From a virus: a stretch of DNA of 63,242 nucleotides. The notes beneath the pieces are model-generated. The model ran no database searches. It was not told the DNA's origin and was given only the letters and a program-made list of their open reading frames with translations. Where the stretch lies: the IMG/VR virus record IMGVR_UViG_3300034283_002437, positions 1 through 63,242 of that record; one strand, written 5' to 3'. The position numbers were made by a program, and so were the translations under genes. Of this stretch, positions 25,465 to 34,106 are shown in pieces (positions within the stretch are counted from its first letter, which is position 1; every line of letters begins with the position of its first letter).

Positions 25465-26451
25465 ATGACTTACATTGATACAAAATACATCAATTTAATT
25501 TCTGCTAGACTAGATAAGTTCGCTAAAAAGAAAGAAAATTTATATAACTTCAGATGTCCTTATTGTGGAGATTCTTCACGAAGTAAAAATAAGGCAAGAG
25601 GGTTCTTTTATCTTAAAAAGTCAGAAATGCTTTTTAGGTGTCACAATTGTGGAGTAGGAAGAACTCTTGCTAATTTTTTGAAGGATATTGACGCAAGACT
25701 CCATGATGAATATGTCATGGAAAGATTTAAAAATGGTACTACTGGTAGAGGCTCAAATACAGCAAATCCTAAACTGGCAGTAGAGTTTACCAAACCAATA
25801 TTTAAGAAATCTCTAGACATAGATTTACCAAAAATATCAGAACTAAATAATTCACACCAAGCAAAAGAATATCTTCTCAAACGACAAATCCCAGAAAAAT
25901 ACTTTTCTAAATTTTACTACGCTGAAGATTTTAATGCTTGGGCAAATATCGAAAACAATAAAAAAGAAGCCAGGATTGTTATTCCACTTCTATCAAAAAG
26001 TGGCAAGATGTTTGGATATCAAGGTAGAGCTATTGACAAAAATTCAAATCTACGCTACATTACTACCATACTGGATGACAGGTATGTTAAATTATTTGGA
26101 CTTGATACTGTAAATTTTAACAATACAATTTATGTCACAGAGGGTCCCTTTGACTCTCTTTTTCTTTCTAATGCAATCGCTATGTGTGGTTCTGATGTTG
26201 ATTTAGAAAAATCTATTTACAAGGATAGAGTTTTCATTTTAGACAATGAACCCAGAAATTTTCAGATTGTACAACGTTATGAAAAATTGATTGAGTCTGG
26301 AGAAAAGATTGTCATTTGGCCATCTAATATCCAACAAAAAGATATAAACGATATGGTAATTGCTGGACTTGTCCCACAGCAATTGATAGCCGAAAATACT
26401 TATAAAGGACTAGAAGCAAAACTTAAATTTACTCAATGGAAAAAAGTATGA
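25465..26451 (+). CDS. 61: DNA primase gp61
   Basis: This 328-residue primase has an N-terminal zinc-binding motif (C31-x2-C34 ... C59-x2-C62) and a TOPRIM domain with VTEGPFDSLF (about 224-233) and an ILDNE acidic motif near 258. It makes RNA primers for lagging-strand synthesis as part of the gp41/gp61 primosome. T4 gp61 is 342 aa. Its stop overlaps the nrdA start by four bases. Confidence 0.92.
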   Translation: MTYIDTKYINLISARLDKFAKKKENLYNFRCPYCGDSSRSKNKARGFFYLKKSEMLFRCHNCGVGRTLANFLKDIDARLHDEYVMERFKNGTTGRGSNTANPKLAVEFTKPIFKKSLDIDLPKISELNNSHQAKEYLLKRQIPEKYFSKFYYAEDFNAWANIENNKKEARIVIPLLSKSGKMFGYQGRAIDKNSNLRYITTILDDRYVKLFGLDTVNFNNTIYVTEGPFDSLFLSNAIAMCGSDVDLEKSIYKDRVFILDNEPRNFQIVQRYEKLIESGEKIVIWPSNIQQKDINDMVIAGLVPQQLIAENTYKGLEAKLKFTQWKKV

Positions 26452-28745
26452 GCAATGGTACTAAAGTTAAAAAACGTAATGGTACTCTTGAACCACTTAA
26501 TTTAGATAAGATTCATAGTATGGTAGATTGTGCTTGTGGAGGATTGGCAGGAGTTAGTGCTTCCCAAGTTGAAATTCAATCTGGACTTCAATTTTACGAC
26601 GGAATTACTACTGATGAAATCCAAGAAATCCTGGTTCGGTCAGCTAGTGACCTCATTAGCCTTGATAATCCAAACTATCAGTTTGTTGCTGCTCGTCTTC
26701 TCCTGTTCGGTCTATATAAGCAAGTCTTTGGAGCTAATTGGAAAAACGGGTTCCCGACAGTAGGAGAGCATCTTACTACTGGTATTTTAAAAGGTGTTTA
26801 TGATAAAGAACTTGCTAGCAAATACACCGATGAAGAATGGGATAAAATTAATACATGGATTGACCACGAAAGAGATTATATTTTTACCTATGCTGGTCTT
26901 CGTCAAGTAGTAGACAAATATCTAGTACAGGATAGGAGTTCAAAAACAATTTATGAAACTCCTCAATACATGTATATGCTAATTTCTGCAACAATCTTTG
27001 CAGAGTATCCAAAAGAAACTAGACTAGAATATGTCAAACGATACTACAACGCAATCTCCAAGCACAGAATCAACATCCCAACACCAATTATGGCAGGCGT
27101 TAGAACAACTCTTCGCCAATTTGCTTCTTGTGTTCTTATTGATGTTAACGATTCTCTCAACTCTATTTTCAGTTCTGACATGGCTATCGGCAGGTATGTT
27201 GCTCAGAGGGCTGGAATTGGTATCAATGCGGGCAGAATCAGAGGTATCAATAGCAAAATTCGTGGTGGAGAAGTTGCCCATACAGGAGTTATTCCGTTCC
27301 TCAAGAAATTTGAAGCGACGGTCAGATGTTGCACTCAAAACGGCATCCGTGGTGGTTCTGCAACTGTTCACTTCCCTATTTGGCACCAGGAAATAGAGGA
27401 TATTCTCGTATTAAAAAATAATAAAGGAACCGAAGATAACCGTGTTCGTAAGTTAGACTACAGTATCCAAATCTCTAAACTGTTCTATGAACGATTCATC
27501 AAGAATGAAGATATTTCTCTCTTCTCTCCACACGACGTTCCTGGTCTTTATGATGCTTTTGGGACTGATTCGTTTGACGATATGTATGTGGCTGCAGAAC
27601 GAAATGATGCTATTCCGAGAAAAACTATCAACGCTCAAGAACTTTTTCTAGACCTTCTAAAGGAAAGAGCAGAAACAGGTCGTATCTATATCATGAATAT
27701 TGACCATTGCAACACACACTCTTCATTTATTGATAAAGTAAATATGTCCAATCTCTGTCAAGAGATTACACTTCCAACAGACCCGATTGAACATATTGAT
27801 GGAGAAGGAGAAATTGCACTATGTATTCTTTCTGCAATTAATGTTGGAAAGATTAATCACCATTCCGAAATGGAAGAACTATGTGACCTTTCTGTTCGTT
27901 CTCTAGATGAGCTTATTGATTATCAACGATATCCAGTAAATGCTGCAGAGATATCTACAAAGAATAGACGTTCTCTTGGAGTTGGATACATTGGACTTGC
28001 TCATTATCTTGCGAAACAAGGATTTAAGTATGAAGACAAAGAAGCTTGGAAATCAGTACATGAACTAACTGAAGCTTTTCAGTATTATCTGCTCAAAGCA
28101 TCAAACAGACTAGCTGTAGAAAAAGGTCCATGTGAATATTTCCATCGCACTAAGTATTCTCAAGGTATTCTTCCTATTGATACCTACAAAAAAGATGTAG
28201 ACGAACTAGTATCCAATGAACTAAATTATGATTGGGAGAATCTTAGAGCATCAATCGTGGCTAACGGTCTCAGGAACTCAACATTGTCGGCACAGATGCC
28301 ATCGGAGAGCAGTTCCGTTGTGTCAAATGAAACAAACGGAATCGAGCCACCTAGAGATTACTTGTCCGTTAAGAAATCAAAGAAGGGACCTCTTAAGCAA
28401 ATTGTTCCCAGCTACCAAAGTCTCAAAAAGAATTATACACTTCTTTGGGATATGTCTAGTAACACTGGTTATATTAACATTGTTGCTGTGATGCAGAAAT
28501 TCTTTGACCAAGCAATTTCTGGAAACTGGTCATACAATCCAGAGAATTATCCAGATAATGAAGTTCCAGTTTCTATAATGGCACAAGATTTACTTATGAC
28601 CTATAAGTATGGATGGAAGACATCATACTATCAAAATACATATGATAGTAAAACTGATGCAGACACTGAAGTAAAAGGAGAAGCATTGGAACAATTGCTA
28701 TGTCAATTAGAAGCTGAAGACGACTGCGAGAGCTGCAAAATTTAA
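26448..28745 (+). CDS. nrdA: Ribonucleotide reductase class I, large subunit NrdA
   Basis: This 765-residue protein has an N-terminal ATP-cone-like start (VKKRNGTLEPLNLDKIH). The active-site Cys in SCVLIDVNDS lies near 228, the thiyl-radical Cys in SNLCQE lies near 435, and a C-terminal CESCKI redox pair is present. It reduces ribonucleoside diphosphates for phage DNA synthesis. The start at 26448 overlaps the primase stop. nrdB follows after 12 bases. Confidence 0.96.
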   Translation: MSNGTKVKKRNGTLEPLNLDKIHSMVDCACGGLAGVSASQVEIQSGLQFYDGITTDEIQEILVRSASDLISLDNPNYQFVAARLLLFGLYKQVFGANWKNGFPTVGEHLTTGILKGVYDKELASKYTDEEWDKINTWIDHERDYIFTYAGLRQVVDKYLVQDRSSKTIYETPQYMYMLISATIFAEYPKETRLEYVKRYYNAISKHRINIPTPIMAGVRTTLRQFASCVLIDVNDSLNSIFSSDMAIGRYVAQRAGIGINAGRIRGINSKIRGGEVAHTGVIPFLKKFEATVRCCTQNGIRGGSATVHFPIWHQEIEDILVLKNNKGTEDNRVRKLDYSIQISKLFYERFIKNEDISLFSPHDVPGLYDAFGTDSFDDMYVAAERNDAIPRKTINAQELFLDLLKERAETGRIYIMNIDHCNTHSSFIDKVNMSNLCQEITLPTDPIEHIDGEGEIALCILSAINVGKINHHSEMEELCDLSVRSLDELIDYQRYPVNAAEISTKNRRSLGVGYIGLAHYLAKQGFKYEDKEAWKSVHELTEAFQYYLLKASNRLAVEKGPCEYFHRTKYSQGILPIDTYKKDVDELVSNELNYDWENLRASIVANGLRNSTLSAQMPSESSSVVSNETNGIEPPRDYLSVKKSKKGPLKQIVPSYQSLKKNYTLLWDMSSNTGYINIVAVMQKFFDQAISGNWSYNPENYPDNEVPVSIMAQDLLMTYKYGWKTSYYQNTYDSKTDADTEVKGEALEQLLCQLEAEDDCESCKI

Positions 28746-28757
28746 CGGAGAAATTAC

Positions 28758-29924
28758 ATGCAATTCATTAAAAATACAAACAGTGAAATTAAAGGAATGA
28801 CAGTATTTAATAGTAATCATGTAGACATTAAAAAGCAATCAATGTTTTTTGGTGCTCCACTTGGTATTCAAAGATATGATACTTATAAGTACCCTATCTT
28901 TGACAAGCTAACTCAACAGCAACTGGGATACTTCTGGAGACCTGAAGAGGTCTCCCTCCAGAAGGACCGTGCAGATTATGCTACTCTTCGCCCAGAACAA
29001 AAACATATTTTTACTTCTAATTTGAAGTATCAGATTATGCTTGACTCTGTTCAGGGTCGTGGTCCTGGCATGGCATTTTCTCCATATTGTTCTCTTCCCG
29101 AATTAGAGGCTTGTATGAAAATTTGGGAAACTATGGAAATGATTCATAGTCGCTCATATACTTACATTATTAAAAATGTGTATCCAGATGTATCTGAAGT
29201 ATTTGATACAATTCTAGATGATGAAAAAATTCTAGAAAGAGCAAAGAGTGTTACTGAAGCATATGATGAATTTATTGAGTCTGCTCATCAGTGGGATTCT
29301 GGAAATCTCTGGAGTTTAGGAACTTCACATTCAACTGCTAGTATCGAACTTAAAGAACTTAAGAGAAAACTATATCGTGCAGTAATGAATGTAAATATCC
29401 TTGAGGGTATTCGGTTCTATGTTTCGTTTGCTTGCTCTTTTGCTTTTGGAGAACTCAAAATAATGGAGGGTTCTGCAAAGATTATTTCTCTAATTGCTAG
29501 AGATGAATCTCAACATCTTGTAATTACTCAGAACATCATTAAGAATTGGAAGAATGGTGATGATGCTCAAATGGTAGAAATTATGCAGGAAGAAGAAGAG
29601 AATGTATATGAAATGTTCAAGAAAGCAGTAAATGAAGAAAAGGCATGGGCAGAATATCTGTTTAAAGATGGTTCTATGATTGGATTAAATTCAAAGTTAC
29701 TTGCTTCTTATGTGGAATATATTGCTAATCGTAGAATGAAAGCAATTGGACTTAAGCCTGCGTTTGATATTTCTATGTCAAATAATCCTCTTCCTTGGAC
29801 TGAGCATTGGCTAAATTCTAAGATGATGCAAAACGCACCACAAGAAACAGAAATTGAAAGCTATGTAATTGGTGGAATTAAACAAGATGTGAATAAAGAT
29901 ATGTTCTCTGGATTTAAACTATAA
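28758..29924 (+). CDS. nrdB: Ribonucleotide reductase class I, small subunit NrdB
   Basis: This 388-residue ferritin-like protein has the iron-ligand pattern ELEACMKIWETMEMIHSR (E-x6-E-x2-H-like) and a later ISLIARDESQH segment with the second E-x2-H. It carries the tyrosyl radical or metal centre that activates NrdA. A ribosome-binding site (ACGGAG) precedes the ATG. Confidence 0.95.
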   Translation: MQFIKNTNSEIKGMTVFNSNHVDIKKQSMFFGAPLGIQRYDTYKYPIFDKLTQQQLGYFWRPEEVSLQKDRADYATLRPEQKHIFTSNLKYQIMLDSVQGRGPGMAFSPYCSLPELEACMKIWETMEMIHSRSYTYIIKNVYPDVSEVFDTILDDEKILERAKSVTEAYDEFIESAHQWDSGNLWSLGTSHSTASIELKELKRKLYRAVMNVNILEGIRFYVSFACSFAFGELKIMEGSAKIISLIARDESQHLVITQNIIKNWKNGDDAQMVEIMQEEEENVYEMFKKAVNEEKAWAEYLFKDGSMIGLNSKLLASYVEYIANRRMKAIGLKPAFDISMSNNPLPWTEHWLNSKMMQNAPQETEIESYVIGGIKQDVNKDMFSGFKL

Positions 29925-29932
29925 CTAATAAA

Positions 29933-29978
29933 GGAGTTTTTATAAATAATACTATAAAGTAACATTTATAAAAACTCC
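29933..29978. repeat. Perfect 15-bp inverted repeat around a late promoter
   Basis: Arms at 29933-29947 and 29964-29978 are exact reverse complements (GGAGTTTTTATAAAT / ATTTATAAAAACTCC), with a 16-base loop. The left arm holds most of the TATAAATA late motif. The right arm ends one base before the next ATG and leaves that start without a Shine-Dalgarno sequence. Confidence 0.85.
29941..29948 (+). promoter_or_regulatory. Late promoter for the Ala/Lys-rich protein at 29980
   Basis: Exact TATAAATA, 31 bases before the ATG. Confidence 0.72.
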
Positions 29979-29979
29979 A

Positions 29980-30918
29980 ATGACAAGTACTCAAAAACTT
30001 TATGAGTCTTATTTCGCTGTCTATGACGACGAACTAAGGGAAACTCTTACCGAAGAAACAGAACTATTTGAAGATATTGATTATCTCTATGATGATGAAC
30101 TAGAAGAGATTGTTGATGAAACAATCGAAGCTATGGTCGAAGAAGGTTACGACCTAGACGAAATTGAAGAAGCATTTGAAGATATTCTTGAGGAAGCTAC
30201 CGTAACCATGGGTCGTGGTGGAGCCGCTGGTTCTTCCAGTAAAGTAACCACTGGTCAAGGAACTGCAATGCGTCAGCAAGCAAGACGTACTGCAGTAGTT
30301 TCTGCTGCTCGTCAAAGACAAGCTCAGGCAGTTAAAGATGCTCCAGGAAAAGCTGCAGGTAGAGTAAAGGCTGCTGTACAAAGTGGTGTTCAAAAAGCTA
30401 GAAAGGTAGTAGATACTGCTGCTGGTGATTATGCTGCTAAGCATAAACTAGTAACAGGCAAAAAGGGTCAGACACTCAATAGAAGTGCTATCGGAATGAA
30501 GCAAGCTTCAAAAGACCCATCAGGTCGTAGAGGAGTTCGCTCTGCAGTAGTTGGACATCTAGCATCAAGAGCTGCTAATAAACTACAGCGTGGCGTAGAG
30601 AAAGTAAAGGGTGCTGTTAAGTCAGCTGGACAATCTGCAGTAGAAAAAACTAAGTCTACAAGTGATGCTGCTCAGGCTAAGATGCAAGCAGCAGGTTCTG
30701 CTGCAAAGAAAACTGGCAAGAGCCTAGTTGGTAGAGTAGCTAGAAAGGTAGCTTCTGGTGCAGGTAAGCTTGCATCCAGACTTGGAGAAGAAACAGATGT
30801 ATATGATGTAGTTCTAGAGCATCTTCTAGAGGAAGGCTATGCTGAAACTCCAGAAGCAGCTCAAGCTATTATGGTAAATATGTCAGAAGTTTGGATTGAG
30901 TCAATTCTAGAAGGTTGA
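29980..30918 (+). CDS. Ala/Lys-rich virion protein candidate
   Basis: This 312-residue protein has three parts. The first 75 residues are strongly acidic (DELEEIVDETIEAMVEEGYD). Residues 80-260 are a basic Ala/Lys/Arg/Gly tract like histone H1. The C-terminus is acidic (YDVVLEHLLEEGYAETPEAA and an IMVNMSEVW segment). The acidic-basic-acidic layout matches the larger protein at 20224. Late promoter control suggests an internal-head or scaffold role. DNA binding by the basic part is an inference. Confidence 0.72.
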   Translation: MTSTQKLYESYFAVYDDELRETLTEETELFEDIDYLYDDELEEIVDETIEAMVEEGYDLDEIEEAFEDILEEATVTMGRGGAAGSSSKVTTGQGTAMRQQARRTAVVSAARQRQAQAVKDAPGKAAGRVKAAVQSGVQKARKVVDTAAGDYAAKHKLVTGKKGQTLNRSAIGMKQASKDPSGRRGVRSAVVGHLASRAANKLQRGVEKVKGAVKSAGQSAVEKTKSTSDAAQAKMQAAGSAAKKTGKSLVGRVARKVASGAGKLASRLGEETDVYDVVLEHLLEEGYAETPEAAQAIMVNMSEVWIESILEG

Positions 30919-30939
30919 TAATCTGGACAATCAAGTTAC

Positions 30940-30965
30940 GAGGGGGCTGGACCCCCTCTTTTTTT
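30940..30965 (+). terminator. Terminator
   Basis: GAGGGGG (30940-30946), loop CTGGA, CCCCCTC (30952-30958), then a seven-T run. Confidence 0.92.
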
Positions 30966-31084
30966 GTCTCAAATTTTCAGTAACCAGGCAGAAAAACCAT
31001 CATGTTTTGACCATTAAACCCAGTTGTAGGGGAACTAGGTTGGTTCTCTTCTTAAACTGCAAAAAACAGCATAAAACTTGGGAC

Positions 31085-31113
31085 TTGACAACCCCCTGGA
31101 ATCTGTGTATAAT
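31085..31113 (+). promoter_or_regulatory. Perfect-consensus promoter
   Basis: TTGACA, a 17-nt spacer and TATAAT. The sequence from 31104 to 31133 is the second copy of the 30-bp element at 1105-1134. Confidence 0.85.
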
Positions 31114-31133
31114 GACTCTGTTGAGGGTCAGAT
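31104..31133 (+). repeat. 30-bp promoter/leader element, copy 2
   Basis: Identical over 30 bases to the reverse complement of 1105-1134. It covers the -10 box and the predicted start of the transcript. Confidence 0.85.
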
Positions 31134-31162
31134 AAATATTTTAAGTTAAATATAAACATATA

Positions 31163-31504
31163 ATGAAGCCTCAAAGTGCTAAAGCTAAGGGGAGAAATCT
31201 CCAGAAGTGGATGAGAGAAAAGCTCATAGAAGAATTAAACATACATCCTGAAGATATTGAATCACGCTCTATGGGTGCTGGTGGTGAAGATTTGATTATG
31301 GCAAGAGCTGCTAGAGAAAAATTCCCATTGAGTATTGAATGTAAGAATGTTGAAAAACTCAATGTCTGGGAAGCATATGAACAAGCAAAAGCAAATGCAG
31401 GTAATTATGAACCTATTGTGGTAATGAAAAAGAATCATAAAAAACCATTAGTAGTAATAGACGCAGAGTACTTTATTAAACTATTCGGAGGTAAAGATGG
31501 CTAG
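31163..31504 (+). CDS. Putative PD-(D/E)xK nuclease
   Basis: This 113-residue protein has GAGGEDLIM, then LSIECKN, giving a plausible D-(x)n-E-x-K catalytic core (D about 37, E55, K57), and a basic N-terminus (AKAKGRNLQKWMREKL). This resembles small Holliday-junction or restriction-like nucleases of phages. It has its own strong promoter but no clear Shine-Dalgarno sequence. It overlaps the C39-like gene by eight bases. Confidence 0.72.
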   Translation: MKPQSAKAKGRNLQKWMREKLIEELNIHPEDIESRSMGAGGEDLIMARAAREKFPLSIECKNVEKLNVWEAYEQAKANAGNYEPIVVMKKNHKKPLVVIDAEYFIKLFGGKDG

Positions 31505-32195
31505 AATTGATTTACATAACTTCTTCAAACATTTTGATGAAAATAATCCAAAACATGTTGCTGCTGTAGAAGAGTTAGAAAAGACTCTTGAAAAGAAAGC
31601 ACCAGAAGAAATGGAAGACTCAGCAAACTGGGTCAGAATTTATAGAACTCAACCAGAGAAACCAAAATCAAACATTCTTGATGTGCCTTGGTTTCCTCAA
31701 ACAGATAACTACAGAGATGCTAATCGCACCTGTAATTCATCTGCCTGTGCTATGGTTTTAGAATATTTTAAACCAGGCACACTCAAAGGAGCAAAGGGCG
31801 ATGATGCCTACGTTCAAAAAGTATTTGCAATCGGTGACTCAACGGACCACATGGTTCAAACTCGTGTTCTCGCATCTTATGGCATTAAGTCAAGTTTCAG
31901 CTATTCCCTTACTTTTGCTGACCTTGATAGGGAGCTTGCCGCTGGCAGACCTGTTGTTGCTGGTATTCTTCATCGCGGTCCTCTATCTAATCCCACAGGC
32001 GGACACATGATAGTCATTAAAGGCAAGACACCATCAGGAGATTACGTCGTCAATGACCCCTACGGTAGCCTCAACGACGGGTATACGGGCGCTGTAAGCA
32101 ACGGTAAGGGTGCCATCTACAAACGCTCTGAGCTAGCTCGTAGGTGGTGCCCTGGTGGCAACGATGGATGGGGTAGGGTTTTCCAGAACCCATAA
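31497..32195 (+). CDS. C39-like cysteine peptidase
   Basis: This 232-residue protein has an N-terminal helical region and a papain-like C39 domain. The likely nucleophile is one of the two Cys in RTCNSSACAMVLEYF (79 or 85). The His lies in GGHMIVIKG near 170 and is followed by VVNDPYG with the acidic residue. Such domains cleave peptides or peptidoglycan cross-links, so a lysis or entry role is possible. Codon use in 31900-32160 is GC-richer than its neighbours, which may indicate recent acquisition. Confidence 0.75.
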   Translation: MARIDLHNFFKHFDENNPKHVAAVEELEKTLEKKAPEEMEDSANWVRIYRTQPEKPKSNILDVPWFPQTDNYRDANRTCNSSACAMVLEYFKPGTLKGAKGDDAYVQKVFAIGDSTDHMVQTRVLASYGIKSSFSYSLTFADLDRELAAGRPVVAGILHRGPLSNPTGGHMIVIKGKTPSGDYVVNDPYGSLNDGYTGAVSNGKGAIYKRSELARRWCPGGNDGWGRVFQNP

Positions 32196-32199
32196 GTTT

Positions 32200-32207
32200 T
32201 ATAAATA
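32200..32207 (+). promoter_or_regulatory. Late-promoter motif at the head of the tRNA region
   Basis: Exact TATAAATA five bases after the C39-like gene stop. Confidence 0.55.
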
Positions 32208-32218
32208 TCCCCAGTACC

Positions 32219-32247
32219 TTGACAACCGAATCAATTTCTGGTAAACT
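32219..32247 (+). promoter_or_regulatory. Promoter for the tRNA region
   Basis: TTGACA, a 17-nt spacer and TAAACT. The 116 bases from 32248 to the tRNA contain short inverted repeats (for example ATTTCC/GGAAAT) but no gene. Confidence 0.65.
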
Positions 32248-32363
32248 TGGTTCAAGTCTGAAGTCAGTAAACCTTTTGGCATTTCCGCCACAAGTCCAGC
32301 TGGAAATATGTTACTCGCTATGCAGATAGCATAGAAGGAGGCATTACTAATTTTAGGCTTATC

Positions 32364-32446
32364 GGGTAGGTGTCCGAGTGGTTTAAGGAACCTGACTGTA
32401 AATCAGGCGGCTCTGTCCAACGCTGGTTCAAATCCAGCCCTGCCCA
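32364..32446 (+). tRNA. tRNA-Tyr (GTA)
   Basis: Acceptor GGGTAGG/CCTGCCC, anticodon loop CTGTAAA with GTA, a long variable arm, and T-arm GCTGG-TTCAAAT-CCAGC. CCA is not encoded. Confidence 0.93.
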
Positions 32447-32496
32447 TTGACAACACCAATTTATATTATAAGCGATTGAGTTGTTGTCATTTTGTG
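32447..32496 (+). terminator. Weak hairpin after tRNA-Tyr
   Basis: TGACAAC pairs with GTTGTCA across a 30-odd-base AT-rich loop and is followed by TTTT. Termination is possible but uncertain. Confidence 0.4.
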
Positions 32497-32567
32497 CCCA
32501 GGAAGGTGCCCACCGAGAGGTGTGGTGTACCCCCCTTCTATTGGGATGTAGAGTTCTATTAATTTAA

Positions 32568-32930
32568 ATGCGTTTTATTTCAACACTTCTTATTGCTTCA
32601 ACACTTCTTGGATTTACGCCCCAAAAAGCTGAAGCAGCCAGCGGATGTTCAATGGCTTCACATTATGGTATTGGTGATGGATATCACGGTAGAACCACCG
32701 CTAACGGTGAAAGATACAATGCATATGGTAAATCGGTAGCACATAAATGGCTTCCATTTGGTACAAAGTTGCGGGTGACTAATCAATCAAATGGTAAATC
32801 AGTTATTGTGCGAGTGAATGATAGAGGTCCATATGTCGGAGGACGTGACCTTGACCTGTCTTATGGGGCATTCTCTTCAATTGCACATCCAGGACAGGGA
32901 GTGGCAAATATCTGTTACACTAGAGTGTGA
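32568..32930 (+). CDS. rlpA-like: RlpA-like double-psi beta-barrel protein, secreted
   Basis: This 120-residue protein has a signal peptide (MRFISTLLIASTLLGF...) with a likely cleavage site after AEA or AEAA near 23-24, then a DPBB domain: ASHYGIGDGYHGRTTANGE, LPFGTKLRVTN, VRVNDRGPYVGGRDLDLS. RlpA-type domains bind or cleave naked glycan strands of peptidoglycan. A host-derived lysis or wall-remodelling aid is the likely role. The 92 bases upstream contain GC-rich inverted repeats and no clear Shine-Dalgarno sequence. Confidence 0.85.
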   Translation: MRFISTLLIASTLLGFTPQKAEAASGCSMASHYGIGDGYHGRTTANGERYNAYGKSVAHKWLPFGTKLRVTNQSNGKSVIVRVNDRGPYVGGRDLDLSYGAFSSIAHPGQGVANICYTRV

Positions 32931-32967
32931 TAGACTAAATAATGGGGAGACGAGGTTCTCCCCTCCC

Positions 32968-33366
32968 ATGAATAAGAAACAAGTTATAAATTTTGCAATC
33001 ATAGGAGTTATACTTACCTCATCAGTAGGATTACTTACAAAATGTACAGGGATTGATGAGATACATTGGTATGACCTGATTGACGAAATTCAAAGAAAGT
33101 ATTTTCCAAATAGTCAATTAAACGACTATATAATAAAGGACCCAGCACTTCTTGACCGTCGTGTTAAGAGAGATGTTGACAAAGCAATTTCAGATTATGA
33201 ACGCTTGACAGGAGACGATGGAACTGTTAGAATTCCACCGCCCCGATACTCAGAGAAACCAGTGGACACTTCTGTGTGTTATACTGATGAGTGTCGAGCA
33301 CTGGGAGGAGAAATCCGACTCTGTGCTCCATGGGTCCCAGACTGCCCCTTGACAAAGCAAGATTAG
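32968..33366 (+). CDS. Membrane-anchored hypothetical protein
   Basis: This 132-residue protein has an N-terminal transmembrane segment (VINFAIIGVILTSSVGLLT), then a polar domain with four Cys in the C-terminal third (VCYTDEC, RLCAPWVPDC). It follows the RlpA-like gene and may act with it in the periplasm; a spanin-like role cannot be excluded. A GGGGAGA/TCTCCCC hairpin (32944-32963) lies immediately before the ATG in place of a Shine-Dalgarno sequence. Confidence 0.7.
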   Translation: MNKKQVINFAIIGVILTSSVGLLTKCTGIDEIHWYDLIDEIQRKYFPNSQLNDYIIKDPALLDRRVKRDVDKAISDYERLTGDDGTVRIPPPRYSEKPVDTSVCYTDECRALGGEIRLCAPWVPDCPLTKQD

Positions 33367-33377
33367 TCTGGTACAAT
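33349..33377 (+). promoter_or_regulatory. Promoter for tRNA-Arg
   Basis: TTGACA, a 17-nt spacer and TACAAT, 12 bases before the tRNA. Confidence 0.8.
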
Positions 33378-33389
33378 TACTACACAAAT

Positions 33390-33463
33390 GACTCAGTAGC
33401 TCAGCTGGATAGAGCATCTGCCTTCTAAGCAGTTGGTCGGGGGTTCAAGTCCCTCCTGAGTCG
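33390..33463 (+). tRNA. tRNA-Arg (TCT)
   Basis: Acceptor GACTCAG/CTGAGTC, anticodon loop CTTCTAA with TCT (reads AGA/AGG), T-loop TTCAAGT, discriminator G. Confidence 0.93.
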
Positions 33464-33493
33464 TGACAACTGAATATTTTAAGGTATGAAACA

Positions 33494-33745
33494 ATGTACA
33501 AAATTAGATGCAAAGATTGCAACACTGATTTGCAAGTAACTCAACCAAACCGTGGTCAATCATGTAAGTGTCCTAATAGAGCCTACATAAGACTTGACAA
33601 CAACGGATTACCTGTTATAATTGCTGAAGACATGAGCCGTGTTGAAATGGTGAGTGGATTCACTAAACCAAAAGAGAAACAAAAGATTATGGAACCAATG
33701 ACTCCAAAGAGACGAATAAGAAGACTAGATTACGAAGTTCGTTAA
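33494..33745 (+). CDS. Small zinc-ribbon-like protein
   Basis: This 83-residue protein has CKDC near the start and CKC at residues 28-30 (RGQSCKCPNRAYI), so a one-metal zinc ribbon is likely. The C-terminal part is basic (PKRRIRRLDYEVR). Function unknown. It lies between tRNA-Arg and tRNA-Ile. Confidence 0.7.
   Translation: MYKIRCKDCNTDLQVTQPNRGQSCKCPNRAYIRLDNNGLPVIIAEDMSRVEMVSGFTKPKEKQKIMEPMTPKRRIRRLDYEVR
33594..33621 (+). promoter_or_regulatory. Internal promoter candidate upstream of tRNA-Ile
   Basis: TTGACA, a 16-nt spacer and TATAAT inside the zinc-ribbon gene. It could feed the tRNA-Ile to tRNA-Ala stretch. Confidence 0.45.
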
Positions 33746-33753
33746 TTTAGTCT

Positions 33754-33825
33754 GGGACTGTCGCCTATTGGTTAAGGCCCACTGCTTATAACGGTGTGAA
33801 CGGGGTTCAATTCCCTGCAGTCCTA
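33754..33825 (+). tRNA. tRNA-Ile (TAT)
   Basis: Anticodon stem CACTG/CGGTG with loop CTTATAA, anticodon TAT, reading the rare AUA codon. T-arm CGGGG-TTCAATT-CCCTG. The first acceptor pair is G-U rather than G-C. Confidence 0.85.
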
Positions 33826-34106
33826 TTGGAGAGCGACGGTTCTCCAAAGAATGTGACAGAACAATCCTTGTGGTTACTCACGGGATAATGTAATAGGTTA
33901 GGGGTGGTGCCCGCTGTATCGTTGAGAAATCAAAGGTATAGAACTTCCGACCAAGAAGAATCTAGGTATTAGGAAATACGGTTGTCAGTGTAACCTTCCT
34001 GATTGTGGGTATGACAGATTCCCACCATTCACCCAAAACATTCATCATCAGAGTTTGCCAGTGTGTAGATGATGTCTCAGCGATAACTGGAATTGGGGAG
34101 AATAAT
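33826..34106 (+). ncRNA. Structured non-coding region, possible small RNA
   Basis: No credible gene lies between tRNA-Ile and tRNA-Glu. Several hairpins can be drawn: TTGGAGA/TCTCCAA (33826-33847) directly after the tRNA, AGGAA[..GGTT/AACC]TTCCT (33971-34000), GTGGG/CCCAC (34005-34025) and CATCATC/GATGATG (34043-34074). No known RNA family is recognised. It may be processed together with the tRNAs. Confidence 0.45.

Noticed and set aside
27024-27396. Opposed 120-codon frames inside nrdA
   Set aside because: Both lie within the conserved nrdA core and have low-complexity translations.
33826-34106. Group I intron remnant
   Set aside because: A stretch resembling the S element (AAGGTATAGAAC) is present, but P, Q and R elements cannot be placed at proper distances.
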